A stretch of 64,000 nucleotides of DNA from Streptomyces odontomachi (GTDB lineage Bacteria > Actinomycetota > Actinomycetes > Streptomycetales > Streptomycetaceae): NCBI RefSeq assembly GCF_024435355.1, contig NZ_JAMJWG010000026.1, forward strand, positions 1-64,000, given 5' to 3'. The notes below the pieces were generated by a model. That model ran no database searches. It saw nothing but the letters and a program-made list of their open reading frames with translations, and was not told the DNA's origin. Below, piece after piece: positions 37,356 through 45,731 of the stretch. Both the position numbers and the translations under genes were made by a program. Within the stretch, counting starts at the first letter, position 1. Every line of letters starts with the position of its first letter.

Positions 37356-38048
37356 ATGACCAGCACCCCACCGACCTCCGCCCCCACGACCGCCAAGCGC
37401 CGACCTCAGTCCGGCCCGCCGCTGCTCGCCCCCGTGCTGGCCTTCACCGCGCTGACCATCGCGTACGTGGTCGCCAACCGGTCCACCCCGCACCCCGACG
37501 CCACCGGCGCAGACGTGCTGCATTACGCCGTGACGCACGGCACCACGATCAAGCTCGGCGCCTTCCTGCTGTTCTCCTCCGCCGTGCCACTCGCGGTCAC
37601 CGCGGCCGTGCTCCACCGGCGGCTGCGTTCCCTCGGCAGCACCGCGCCAGGCTCGGCGATCACCCTGGTCGGTGGGGTGCTGGCGGCCGCGGCCCTGACT
37701 CTCGGCGCGCTCTTCGGCTGGACCGGCGGACGGCTCCCGGCGGACGCCGACCCGGTGCTCGCCCGCGCCCTGGCCGATCTCGCCTTCCTGGCCGGCGGCC
37801 CCGGCTACACGGTGACGTTCGCGCTGCTGATCGCCGGCGTCTCGGTGACCGGCCTGCTCGCCGGGCTGCTGCCGAAGGCCGTGACCTGGACCGGTCTTGC
37901 GCTCGCTGCCGTCGGCGTGCTCTCCGGCTTCACCCTGCTCGCCGCCGGCTTCGGTTACCTGCTGCCGGTCGTCCGCTTCGGCGGCCTGATCTGGCTGGTG
38001 GCCGCCGCCGCGCTGCTGCCGCGCACCCGCCCGTCCCGTCACCAGTAG
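37356..38048 (+). CDS. Polytopic membrane protein, DUF4386-like
   Basis: A 230-aa integral membrane protein with about six hydrophobic helices (for example LLAPVLAFTALTIAYVVANR, FLLFSSAVPLAVTAAVLHRR and WTGLALAAVGVLSGFTLLAA). The pattern resembles DUF4386-type proteins; I am not sure of the family. There are no catalytic motifs. GAGGAG precedes the ATG. It is 9 nt upstream of the SDR gene and divergent from MarR, so the pair is probably one MarR-regulated operon. Confidence 0.75.
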   Translation: MTSTPPTSAPTTAKRRPQSGPPLLAPVLAFTALTIAYVVANRSTPHPDATGADVLHYAVTHGTTIKLGAFLLFSSAVPLAVTAAVLHRRLRSLGSTAPGSAITLVGGVLAAAALTLGALFGWTGGRLPADADPVLARALADLAFLAGGPGYTVTFALLIAGVSVTGLLAGLLPKAVTWTGLALAAVGVLSGFTLLAAGFGYLLPVVRFGGLIWLVAAAALLPRTRPSRHQ

Positions 38049-38057
38049 GAGGTCCAG

Positions 38058-38822
38058 ATGTCCGGCAGCTACCCCGACCTGGCCGGCCAGGTCGTCGTCA
38101 TCACCGGCGGCTCACGCGGCATCGGCGCACGGACGGCACGGGCCTTCGCCGCCCAGGGCGCCGAGGTCTGCGTGGTCGGCCGCGACCACGACGCCCTGGA
38201 CGCGGTCGTCGCCGACCTCACGGCGGGCGGCGCCACCGCGATCAGCGTGGCCGCCGACGTCACCGACTCCACCGCCCTGGACACCGTCCGCGGGACGGTG
38301 GAATCCCGCCTCGGCCCGGTCGGCGTGCTCGCCGCCTTCGCGGGCGGGCTGGGCTTCCCCGTCCCCTCCGCCACGCTCACGGAGGCTCAGTGGCGGCAGA
38401 TCCTCGACTCCGACCTGACTTCGGCCTTCCTGACCATCCAGGCCTTCCTGCCGGGCATGCTCGAACGCGGCCGGGGCGCGATCCTCACCATGTCCTCCGC
38501 CGCCGGCCGGCAACCCAGCCAGGCCAACCTCGCCTACGCCGTCGCCAACGGGGGCCTGGTGACGCTGACCCGCCACCTCGCCGCCGAGCTGGGCCCGGCC
38601 GGAATCCGGGTCAACTGCATCGCCCCCTCCTCGATCCTGACCGAGAAGGTGCAGGCCCGCATGCCGGCCGACGTGCAGGAGAAGGTCGCCGCAGCCCACC
38701 CCCTGCGCCGCCTGGGCACCCCGCAGGACGTCGCCCAGACGGCCCTCTTCCTGGCCTCGGACGCCGCGGCCTGGCTGACCGGCCTGACCATCGACGTGGC
38801 GGGGGGCCGGGTGACGGGGTGA
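38058..38822 (+). CDS. SDR family protein with substituted catalytic lysine
   Basis: A 254-aa SDR fold protein. The cofactor loop is TGGSRGIGART and the Ser region is TMSSAAGRQ. The active-site Tyr is Y160, but the Lys four residues on is Asn (Y-A-V-A-N164; codon AAC at 38547-38549). The NNAG motif is also altered (FAGGLG). The C-terminus WLTGLTIDVAGG is typical. Loss of the Tyr-x3-Lys lysine usually cripples classical SDR catalysis, so this may be a non-canonical enzyme or a binding protein. GGAGG precedes the ATG. It is coupled to the upstream membrane-protein gene. Confidence 0.88.
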   Translation: MSGSYPDLAGQVVVITGGSRGIGARTARAFAAQGAEVCVVGRDHDALDAVVADLTAGGATAISVAADVTDSTALDTVRGTVESRLGPVGVLAAFAGGLGFPVPSATLTEAQWRQILDSDLTSAFLTIQAFLPGMLERGRGAILTMSSAAGRQPSQANLAYAVANGGLVTLTRHLAAELGPAGIRVNCIAPSSILTEKVQARMPADVQEKVAAAHPLRRLGTPQDVAQTALFLASDAAAWLTGLTIDVAGGRVTG

Positions 38823-38868
38823 GGCTGTCACCCGTTGGTGACCGACTGCTCTCGGCAGACATGCCGTT

Positions 38869-39963
38869 CTACTGGGGGCTTTGTGGAATTTGGGGATCTT
38901 GGGGACTTTGCGGACTCTCGGGCTCCGCCTTCCGCCGAACCCGGCGCAACCACTCCGAAGCGGTCTCCGCCTCGGGGTCCTGCACCGTGATCGGAGCCGT
39001 CGCCGGCAGGCTCCGTACCGTCGGTGCCTCGGCGAACGCGCTGAGTCCCGCCACCGCCCGCTCCACCCGTGTCACTTCCGCGGCCAGCGGCTCCGGCAGC
39101 CAGCCGGCGAAGTCCCGTACGTCGTGCCGTGCCGCGCCGGCGCAGTACTGGGCGAGGGTGGCCGCGCTGGGCCGGTGGCCGGGTGCGGCGGCCAGGCAGC
39201 TGCGCACGATCGCGCGCAGCGGCTCGGGCACGTCGTCCAGGACGGGTGGTTCGCGGTCGGTGCCGGCGATCCGCGCGGCGACGGCCAGGGCGTTGCCGCG
39301 GCCGTACGGGTGGCGTCCGGTGGCCGCCTCGGCGGCGACCAGGCCGAGCGCGAAGACGTCCGAGGCAGTCGTGGCCCTGCGGCCGAGCGCATGCTCGGGA
39401 GACATGTAGCGCGGGGTGCCGACCAGCCGCCCCATGGTGGTGAACGTGGCGGCGCTGGCCGCCCGTGCGATACCGAAGTCGAGCAGCCAGGGGCCGTCGG
39501 CGGCGAGCAGGATGTTGCCCGGCTTGACGTCGCGGTGCACCACGTCGGCGGTGTGCACGGCGTGCAGGGCGCTCGCGACGCAGGCCAGCAACTGGAGGGT
39601 GACGGGCAGCGGCAGCGGGCTGCCGCCGCCCAGCGCCGCATCGAGCGGGATGCCGGGCACGTACCGGGTGGCGAGCCAGGGGTGTTCGCCCTGCGTGTCG
39701 TGGTCGACGACGGGGAGCAGATGGTATCCGGACACCCTGCGGGCCGCGGCCACCTCACGGGTGAACCGCTCCCGGAACGCGGCGTCCTGCGCGTACTCGG
39801 GCCGGATCAGCTTGATGGCGATCGGCTGCCCGCCACGGGTCCGGGAGAGGAAGACGGTGCCCATGCCGCCCTCGCCGATCCGGGCGTGCAGGGGATAGCC
39901 GGCGATGGTGCGGGGCTCCCCGACGCGCAGGGGCACGGGCAGTGGTGTGGTGTCCTGCTTCAT
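38869..39963 (-). CDS. Cytosolic Ser/Thr protein kinase, PknB-like
   Basis: A 364-aa kinase closely related to the one at 34429-36525. Shared features include ARIGEGGMGTVFLSRTRGGQ, GYHLLPVVDHDT, HRDVKPGNILL, LLDFGIARA, GTPRYMSPEHALGR and the post-kinase block DFAGWLPEPLAAEV. It lacks the Pro-rich linker, TM segment and extracellular domain of its paralogue, so it should be cytosolic. It ends in a short Pro/Gln/Ser repeat (SPQSPQDPQIPQSPQ). The ATG follows a GGGGGGC stretch. It is convergent with the SDR gene. Substrates unknown. Confidence 0.93.
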   Translation of the reverse strand: MKQDTTPLPVPLRVGEPRTIAGYPLHARIGEGGMGTVFLSRTRGGQPIAIKLIRPEYAQDAAFRERFTREVAAARRVSGYHLLPVVDHDTQGEHPWLATRYVPGIPLDAALGGGSPLPLPVTLQLLACVASALHAVHTADVVHRDVKPGNILLAADGPWLLDFGIARAASAATFTTMGRLVGTPRYMSPEHALGRRATTASDVFALGLVAAEAATGRHPYGRGNALAVAARIAGTDREPPVLDDVPEPLRAIVRSCLAAAPGHRPSAATLAQYCAGAARHDVRDFAGWLPEPLAAEVTRVERAVAGLSAFAEAPTVRSLPATAPITVQDPEAETASEWLRRVRRKAEPESPQSPQDPQIPQSPQ

Positions 39964-40096
39964 GTGCGGCGCCCCCCTCGTACCCGCCGTGGACCTGCCG
40001 GGCCGTGCCCGACGGGATGAACCCGACGGGCCGCCGCGCCCGGTCTTCGTAGGCGGAGCCTAGCCGCCCCGCAGGGCCGGGGGAGCGCCCGCCCGG

Positions 40097-40948
40097 CTAC
40101 TTCTTGCCGCTGGTGAACGCCTCGTACTCCTTGAGGACTTCGTCCGTCGGGCCGTCCATGCGCAGGACCCCGCGTTCGAGCCACAGGACGCGTTCGCAGG
40201 TGTCGCGGATGGACTTGTTGTTGTGGCTGACGAGGAAGACCGTGCCGGCCTCCTTGCGGAGTTCACGGATGCGGGCCTCCGAACGGCGCTGGAAGGCGCG
40301 GTCGCCGGTGGCCAGGGCCTCGTCGATGAGCAGCACGTCGTGGTCCTTGGCTGCGGCGATGGAGAACCGCAGCCGGGCGGCCATGCCGGAGGAGTACGTG
40401 CGCATGGGCAGGGTGATGAAGTCGCCCTTCTCGTTGATCCCGGAGAAGTCGACTATGCCCGCGTAGCGTTCCTTGATCTCGGCGCGTGACATCCCCATGG
40501 CGAGGCCGCCGAGGTGGACGTTGCGCTCGCCGGTGAGGTCGTTCATCAGGGCGGCGTTGACGCCCAGCAGGGATGGCTGGCCGTTGGTGTAGATCTTGCC
40601 GTTCTCCACCGGAAGGAGTCCGGCGACGGCCTTGAGCAGGGTCGACTTGCCCGAGCCGTTGGTGCCGATCAGGCCGATGGCCTCGCCCTTGTAGGCGATG
40701 AACGACACCTTCTTGACCGCGTGCACGGTCCGCACGCCCGACGCCTTCGCGGCCTGCCCGGGCCGCAGGATCCGGCTGAGCGCAGCGGTGGCGGTGCCGC
40801 GGGTACGGGTGCCGTTCACGCGGTAGATGATGTCGACCTCGTCGGCGATGACGGTCGGCACGCCCGCGATGTCCTGGGCGCCGGCGGTGGCCGCCGCGTC
40901 GGTGCTGGTGCTGGTGCTGGTGCTGGGGTGGGTGGTGGTGTCAGCCAC
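40097..40948 (-). CDS. ABC transporter ATP-binding protein, teichoic acid/polysaccharide export type
   Basis: A 283-aa ATPase of the TagH/Wzt/RfbE class that energises export of teichoic acid or polysaccharide. Walker A is GTNGSGKST, the signature YSSGMAARLRFS, Walker B DVLLIDEALATGD, and the H-loop is in VFLVSHNNKS. The ~80-residue N-terminal extension with a Ser/Thr repeat (HPSTSTSTSTDAAAT) and the DIIYRVNG strand is typical of the subgroup. There is no C-terminal substrate-binding domain as in long Wzt. The GTG start overlaps the permease stop by 8 bp. The wall-polymer enzymes at 53571-64000 are a likely functional partner. Confidence 0.93.
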   Translation of the reverse strand: MADTTTHPSTSTSTSTDAAATAGAQDIAGVPTVIADEVDIIYRVNGTRTRGTATAALSRILRPGQAAKASGVRTVHAVKKVSFIAYKGEAIGLIGTNGSGKSTLLKAVAGLLPVENGKIYTNGQPSLLGVNAALMNDLTGERNVHLGGLAMGMSRAEIKERYAGIVDFSGINEKGDFITLPMRTYSSGMAARLRFSIAAAKDHDVLLIDEALATGDRAFQRRSEARIRELRKEAGTVFLVSHNNKSIRDTCERVLWLERGVLRMDGPTDEVLKEYEAFTSGKK

Positions 40949-41870
40949 GGCCGTACGTCTCCTCCGCCTGCCAGAAGAAAATGAAGCCGCCGATCCCGGC
41001 GAGCAGTGCCCAGCCCAGGGCCAGCGCCCACACGTGCGGCGGCAGCTGGCTGGCGTGGAAGGTGTCGATGAGCGAGAAGCGCATCAGGTCGATGTAGACG
41101 GCGGCCGGGTTGGCCTGGATCAGCAGCGTCACGACGCTCGGCAGATGGTGGCCGGAGAGCACCTTCTCGATGCTCCACATCACCCCGGACGTGTACATCC
41201 ACGTCCGCAGCAGGAACGGCATCAGCTGGGAGAGGTCCGGAGTCTTGCTGCCGAGCCGGGCCATGGCCAGCGCAAGGCCGGCGTTGAACGTGAACTGGAG
41301 CATCAGGACCGGGATCGCCAGCAGCCAGGACAGCGCCGGGGGCACCCCGAAGGCGAGGCAGATCACGACCAGCGCGCACATGGAGAACAGCAGCTGCTGG
41401 AGCTGTTGCAGGCAGTACGAGATCGGCAGCGCGGCGCGCGGGAAGTGCAGGGCGCGCACCAGGCCGAGGCTGCCGGAGATGGCGCGGGTGCCGGCGAGCA
41501 CCGACTGCTGCGTGAAGGTGAACACGAACACGCCGGTCACCAGGAACGGGACGAAGTCCGGCACGCCCCGCTTGGAGTTCATCAGGACGCCGAAGATGAA
41601 GTAGTACACCGCGGCGTTGAGCAGCGGTGTCATGATCTGCCACAGCTGGCCGAGCTTGGCCTGGCTGTACTGTGCGGTCAGCTTGGCGGTGGCGAAGGCG
41701 GTGATGAAGTGCCGCCGCTGCCACAGCTGCCGCACATAGCCGGCCAGGCTCACCCGCGCACCGCTCACCGTCAGGCCGTGCAGTGCGGCCAGCTCGGCGG
41801 GGGACGGGGCAGCACGGCCCGGGGGGTCGGCGGGAGAGGACGGGGGCGGCGTGTCGAGTACCTGACTCAC
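40941..41870 (-). CDS. ABC-2 type transporter permease, polymer export
   Basis: A 309-aa ABC-2 permease of the TagG/Wzm type with six hydrophobic segments after a ~60-residue cytoplasmic N-terminus. Recognisable pieces are QYSQAKLGQLWQIMTPLLNA, FLVTGVFVFTFTQQSV, LHFPRAALPIS and YTSGVMWSIEKVL. It would form the channel for a lipid-linked wall polymer together with the downstream ATPase, whose gene it overlaps by 8 bp. The start is a GTG. It is divergent from a TetR gene, with two composite repeat elements in between that suggest direct control. Confidence 0.93.
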   Translation of the reverse strand: MSQVLDTPPPSSPADPPGRAAPSPAELAALHGLTVSGARVSLAGYVRQLWQRRHFITAFATAKLTAQYSQAKLGQLWQIMTPLLNAAVYYFIFGVLMNSKRGVPDFVPFLVTGVFVFTFTQQSVLAGTRAISGSLGLVRALHFPRAALPISYCLQQLQQLLFSMCALVVICLAFGVPPALSWLLAIPVLMLQFTFNAGLALAMARLGSKTPDLSQLMPFLLRTWMYTSGVMWSIEKVLSGHHLPSVVTLLIQANPAAVYIDLMRFSLIDTFHASQLPPHVWALALGWALLAGIGGFIFFWQAEETYGRG

Positions 41871-42039
41871 ATCCGTGGGCTTTCGCTCGGGGGTGCCGGG
41901 AGGGGACGGGCGTGCACGTCACGCTCTCGTGCACGCGGCATGTGGACCGGCGCCGTACGGGGTCGTGGGTGCGCTTCGTGCGGAACGCGGATGCGGACGG
42001 GGACGCGTCGCGACGGTGGTCCCGTCCCGGCGTGGCCGA

Positions 42040-42121
42040 CGTCGCAACGGTTCCGTATCGACGCAACGTCGAGAGTAGAGCGGATCTGCGTCGCAACGCA
42101 ACCGTTTCGTTGTAACGTCGA
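42040..42121. promoter_or_regulatory. Paired composite operator elements, TetR/ABC exporter
   Basis: The pattern CGTCGCAACG-N15-AACGTCGA occurs twice in direct orientation, at 42040-42072 and 42089-42121, exactly 49 bp apart. The first copy also holds the dyad CGACG-CAA-CGTCG (42059-42071), and the second the dyad CAACG/CGTTG. They fill the gap between the tetR start (42126) and the divergent exporter. Confidence 0.75.
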
Positions 42122-42125
42122 ATCT

Positions 42126-43049
42126 ATGCTGTCGTCCATGACCACGCGCCCGACGAACCGAACGGAACCCATGCAGTCGGCGAACCCGCAGCAGGCCGCG
42201 GCGGGCTCGGCGGCGTCGGCGGGCGCGGAGCGGGCGGCAGGGAGAGCCGGGCGAGCCGGGCGAGCCGGGCAAGCCGGGAGATCGGGCGGGGAAGCCGCGG
42301 GGTCGGCCGTGGCGGGGTCGGCGGGGGAGCCGGCTGGCGGATCGGGACCGGCTGCCGCGGCCTCGGGGCGCGAGTCGTCGAACAGCGCCGAAGGACGCCC
42401 GGCGGAGGGTTCCGGGGGCCGGGCAGGGGAGTCGACGGGGGAGCCCGAGGCGCCCCGGCCGCGGCGTCGGGCCCCCGCGGGCGCCGCGGTGCTGCGGGCG
42501 GAGAAGACGGAGGCGATCCGGGCCGCCGTCTTCGAGGAGCTGGCCGCCGTCGGCTACGCCCGGATGTCCATCGAGGGCATCGCGCGCCGTGCCGGCGTCG
42601 GGAAGACCGCGGTCTACCGCCGCTGGAGCTCCAAGCTGCACCTGGTGCTCGACCTGGTCTCGGCCCTGGCCGTGCAGGGCCTGCCGACTCCGGACACCGG
42701 CTCCCTGGAGGGCGATCTCCGCCAGCTCTACGAGCTGACCGCCCGTGCCCTGCGGCACCCCGTGGCCTCGCAGATCCTACCCGACCTCCAGGCCGAGGCG
42801 GCACGCAACGCGGACATGGCCGAGGCGCTCCAGAACGCGCTGCGGGCGGGTCAGCACAGCGTGGCCAGCGGCATCGTCCGGGCGGCGGCGGCACGCGGCG
42901 AGCTCAGCGCCGACCTCGACGAGGACCTCGCGCTCGACCTGATCTCCGGCCCGCTCTACTGGCGTGCGGTGGTGATGCGCGGCAAGCCCCCGAAGGGGTA
43001 CCTGGCGCGGCTGGCACGGGCCACGACGGCGGGACTGCGGACGCTGTAG
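42126..43049 (+). CDS. TetR family regulator with long low-complexity N-terminus
   Basis: A 307-aa TetR regulator. The helix-turn-helix domain starts only near residue 120 (RAEKTEAIRAAVFEELAAVG, then MSIEGIARRAGVGKTAVYRR) and the C-terminal domain is of the TetR_C_11-like type (QILPDLQAEAARN, SGPLYWRAVVMRG). The first ~115 residues are Gly/Ala/Ser/Glu-rich, with a 9-bp gagccgggc repeat near 42249-42280. ATG codons at 42126, 42138 and 42171 are in frame; 42126 lies 4 bp from the second operator element, so a leaderless or downstream start is possible. It probably represses the divergent ABC exporter. Confidence 0.88.
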   Translation: MLSSMTTRPTNRTEPMQSANPQQAAAGSAASAGAERAAGRAGRAGRAGQAGRSGGEAAGSAVAGSAGEPAGGSGPAAAASGRESSNSAEGRPAEGSGGRAGESTGEPEAPRPRRRAPAGAAVLRAEKTEAIRAAVFEELAAVGYARMSIEGIARRAGVGKTAVYRRWSSKLHLVLDLVSALAVQGLPTPDTGSLEGDLRQLYELTARALRHPVASQILPDLQAEAARNADMAEALQNALRAGQHSVASGIVRAAAARGELSADLDEDLALDLISGPLYWRAVVMRGKPPKGYLARLARATTAGLRTL

Positions 43050-43050
43050 T

Positions 43051-43121
43051 TACCTGACGTCTGCGATGTACCTGACGTCTGCGATGTACCTGACGTCTGC
43101 GATGTACCTGACGTCTGCGAC
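43051..43121. repeat. 18-bp tandem repeat, 4 units
   Basis: tacctgacgtctgcgatg is repeated at 43051, 43069, 43087 and 43105 (the last ends ctgcgacc). It fills the whole space between the tetR stop (43049) and the stop of the convergent LRR gene (43122). Each unit contains TGACGTC. Confidence 0.95.
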
Positions 43122-44687
43122 CTACTCGTCCACGACTTCGAGCCAGCCGTTGACCATCCGCACCGGCTTGCCGAGGGCCTCCGATATGGCGGCCTGCCAG
43201 CGCGGTTCGTGGTCGAAGGCGGTGCGGATGGAGGTGAACGGCGCACGGCCGCGCAGCCCCGCCGGGTCCAGGTCGGGAGAGGTCTCACCGAGCATGAGGT
43301 CGGTGAGGGCCGGGAGGTCGGCGACGTCGCCCAGGTCCGCCAGCTCGGGGCAGTAGCTGCTGAACAGGCAGCGCAGCACCGGCAGGTCGTGCCCGGTGCC
43401 GAAGGTGCGCAGCCGGGGTGCCTCCGTCACGTCGAGGATGTCCAGCGACGGCTGGGCGGGCAGCCCGTCGAGCGTTGTCAGGTTCTCGCAGTGCTGGAGG
43501 GTGAGCTGCCGGAGCGCGACCATGGAGGGCAGCGCCGACAGGTCGCTGAGCTGTGGCAGTTCGCGCAGGATCAGGTTCTCCAACGCGGCCGGCCCGCCGA
43601 GCGCGGACAGCTGGCGCACGCCGGGGCTGGCGATCACGTTGACCTGTTCGAGCGCCATGAGCCCTTCGACGCCGTCGAGCGAGGTGAGGCGCTCGCACCC
43701 CTCGACGCTGAGCCAGGTCAGGCCGGTGAGCCGGGCGACGTCCCGCAGGTCGGTCAGGCCGGTGCAGCCGTCCAGGTCAAGACGGGTGACGTTCGGGTGG
43801 GCGCCGATGCCGCGCAGTGAGGTGAGGGCGGTGCAGCGGGCGATCCGCAGCTCGGCCAGGGACGGCTTGCCTGCCACGCCGTCCAGCGTGGCCAGCTGGG
43901 AGCAGTCCGAGACGTCGAGATCGGTGAGGGCGGTGAGGCTGTCGAGGTCCGTGAGGGTGGTGATGCGGGTCGCGGCGAGGCTGAGCCGGACGAGGCCGGT
44001 GAGTCCGCCGATCGGCGTGAGATCGCTGATCGCCGTGCACTGGCTCAGGTCGAGGTCGGTCAGCGAGGCCAGCTTGGCGAGCGGGGAGAGATCGTCGACG
44101 GCGGTGTGGTGGAGGTTGAGCGAGGACAGCCGGCTGAGACCGGCGAGCGGGGCGAGGTCGGAGACGTTCCGGCAGCCGTCGAGATCGAGGGAGGTGAGGC
44201 CGACGAGGCCCGCCAGCTCGCTCAGGTCGACGATGTCCTTGCGGCGGTAGGCACGCAGGCGACGCAGCGTCGTCAGGTGCCGGACGCCCGGCAGGCAGAG
44301 CTTGCGGCCGAGGTCCAGCTCGGTCCGGCCCTCGCGCGCGAACGCCGGGGCCAGCAGCAACCGCGCGAAGGCGTCCGGGTCCGGGGCGCTCGGCCAGAGC
44401 TTCAGCAGCTTCTCCGACGGCGGCTCGGCGACGGCGGCGAACCGGGCGGCCAACTCCACCGCCCCCTCGGTGCCCGGCCCCGTCATACCGGCCAGCTCAC
44501 GCACCGCCCGCCACGCCCGGGCCGGCGACGGCGGCTTCGCCGGGTTCGCCAGGGCGTCGTACCAGAGCGCCAACTGCGGCGCGACGGGGGCCTGGAGAGG
44601 GGCCTGTACAGAGGCCTGCGCAGAGGCCTGCGCAGGGCCAGGGGTCTGCTGCGCCGTGGGGGCGGTCGCGTCGGGGTGCGTGTCCAT
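43122..44687 (-). CDS. Leucine-rich repeat protein
   Basis: A 521-aa protein. After a Gln/Pro/Ala-rich N-terminus and a helical region (about 30-125) there are about 14 leucine-rich repeats of roughly 22-23 residues from 130 to 470, for example LTSLDLDGCRNVSDLAPLAG and LTDLDLSQCTAISDLTPIGG. These resemble SDS22/internalin-type repeats, many with a Cys in the LxxC position. The C-terminal ~50 residues (FTSIRTAFDHEPRWQAAISE) are not recognised. No signal peptide or TM is seen, so it is probably cytosolic, mediating protein-protein contacts. Function unknown. The ATG at 44687 is chosen; the frame is open upstream. Confidence 0.85.
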   Translation of the reverse strand: MDTHPDATAPTAQQTPGPAQASAQASVQAPLQAPVAPQLALWYDALANPAKPPSPARAWRAVRELAGMTGPGTEGAVELAARFAAVAEPPSEKLLKLWPSAPDPDAFARLLLAPAFAREGRTELDLGRKLCLPGVRHLTTLRRLRAYRRKDIVDLSELAGLVGLTSLDLDGCRNVSDLAPLAGLSRLSSLNLHHTAVDDLSPLAKLASLTDLDLSQCTAISDLTPIGGLTGLVRLSLAATRITTLTDLDSLTALTDLDVSDCSQLATLDGVAGKPSLAELRIARCTALTSLRGIGAHPNVTRLDLDGCTGLTDLRDVARLTGLTWLSVEGCERLTSLDGVEGLMALEQVNVIASPGVRQLSALGGPAALENLILRELPQLSDLSALPSMVALRQLTLQHCENLTTLDGLPAQPSLDILDVTEAPRLRTFGTGHDLPVLRCLFSSYCPELADLGDVADLPALTDLMLGETSPDLDPAGLRGRAPFTSIRTAFDHEPRWQAAISEALGKPVRMVNGWLEVVDE

Positions 44688-44980
44688 GGGGGTGAACGTA
44701 GTGGCTGGCACTGTCAGGCCCGGGGGGCGCGGAGTGCCCGGATGCCGGTGCCCCGGGGCCCCTGCGGCTTTGCGGCCCGGGCCGCCCGATGACCCGGCGG
44801 GAGCCGAGTCGTGGACTCCGCTCCCGCCGGGTCTGTTCCGCCGGGCCTCGGTGGCGTGGGTTCGGCACGGCGCCCCGTCCCACCGGGGCACATGGTCACC
44901 TTGCGCCCGGCCCCCGCCGTGCGCACCCCAGGTGATCACGCCGAACCCGGCACCGCGCCGGCGACGTCACGACAGCGAGG
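44688..44980. other. Intergenic region between LRR gene and secreted-repeat gene
   Basis: 293 bp. It should contain the LRR promoter and the end of the secreted-protein transcript. A CTCCCGCCGG.. GGCGGGAGC-type complementarity near 44798-44830 could form a hairpin. No gene seen. Confidence 0.4.
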
Positions 44981-45637
44981 TCACTTGCCGCCGGTCGACC
45001 CGCCCTTGCCCGACCCGCCCGGCTTGCCGGGGACCGGCGGGCACTTGGGCAGCTTGCCCTTGGCGCCGGAGACCTGCTTGCCGTTGACGTAGACCTTGCC
45101 GTCCCGTACCTCGGTGGTGGTCTTCTCGCCCTTGTCGCCCGCGCCGTCCTTGTGGACGATCACGCAGACGTGCTTGCCCTTGCCCGGCTTGCCCGGCAGG
45201 TGTGGCAGCGGGCACTTGTCGCCCTTCGGCGGCTTGCCGTTGCTGACCTGCGTGGCGCCTGCGGCGCTCGCGGTGGCGGTGGTCGGCGTGCTGACCTTGT
45301 CGTCCTTGCCGCCCTTGCCGTCCTTGTGAATGATGATCACGCAGACGTGCTTGCCCTTGCCCGGTATCCCGGGCAGGTCGGTGCACTTGGCGTGCGCGTC
45401 GTGGGTGATGTCCTTGCGGTGCGCGACCTTGTCGGTGGCGGGCCGCTGGCCGGGCTTGCCGTCACCCTTGTGGACGATCACGCAGATCCGCTTGCCCTTC
45501 TGGGCCTTGCCGGCCTGGGTGCCGTGCTCGTCGGCGCCGCTGGCGGAGGCGCTCGTGACACCCGCCAGGACGAGGCCCGCCGTCAGGGCGAGGCTGGTCG
45601 CGACCCGATGCCTGCGCAGGGTCTTGATGGTCTTCAT
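44981..45637 (-). CDS. Secreted Lys/Gly-rich Cys-repeat protein, unknown family
   Basis: A 218-aa predicted secreted protein I do not recognise. A signal peptide (MKTIKTLRRHRVATS then a hydrophobic core, predicted cleavage after ASA near 33) is followed by a strongly basic chain of Lys, Gly and Pro. A motif GKGKHVCVIVHKDG occurs three times: near 48-60 (degenerate, GKRICVIVHKGDG), 94-107 and 153-165. Preceding elements are KC(T/P)xLPG(I/K)PG. Cys residues are at 52, 85, 99, 142, 158 and 199; 85/99 and 142/158 flank a PGKGK turn and could form disulfide hairpins. It is divergent from the two-component system starting at 45803. Confidence 0.85.
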   Translation of the reverse strand: MKTIKTLRRHRVATSLALTAGLVLAGVTSASASGADEHGTQAGKAQKGKRICVIVHKGDGKPGQRPATDKVAHRKDITHDAHAKCTDLPGIPGKGKHVCVIIIHKDGKGGKDDKVSTPTTATASAAGATQVSNGKPPKGDKCPLPHLPGKPGKGKHVCVIVHKDGAGDKGEKTTTEVRDGKVYVNGKQVSGAKGKLPKCPPVPGKPGGSGKGGSTGGK

Positions 45638-45731
45638 GGGTTCTCCCGTTGCGGTCCTGGCGGGCGGCGAGTCGCCCGCCAGGACCGGTTGGTCCGGTTG
45701 ATCTGACGCCCCGTAGCCTCCGTCCGGCCCG

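Noticed and set aside
43051..43121. Possible CRISPR array
   Set aside because: The 18-bp units are directly adjacent with no spacers, and no cas genes are nearby.
32562..43121. Genomic island bounded by attachment sites
   Set aside because: The region is accessory in content, but I saw no integrase, tRNA gene or flanking direct repeats.
44811..45706. Plus-strand open frames opposite the secreted-repeat gene
   Set aside because: They are antisense to a gene with a clear signal peptide and internal repeats; they show only mirrored repeat composition.
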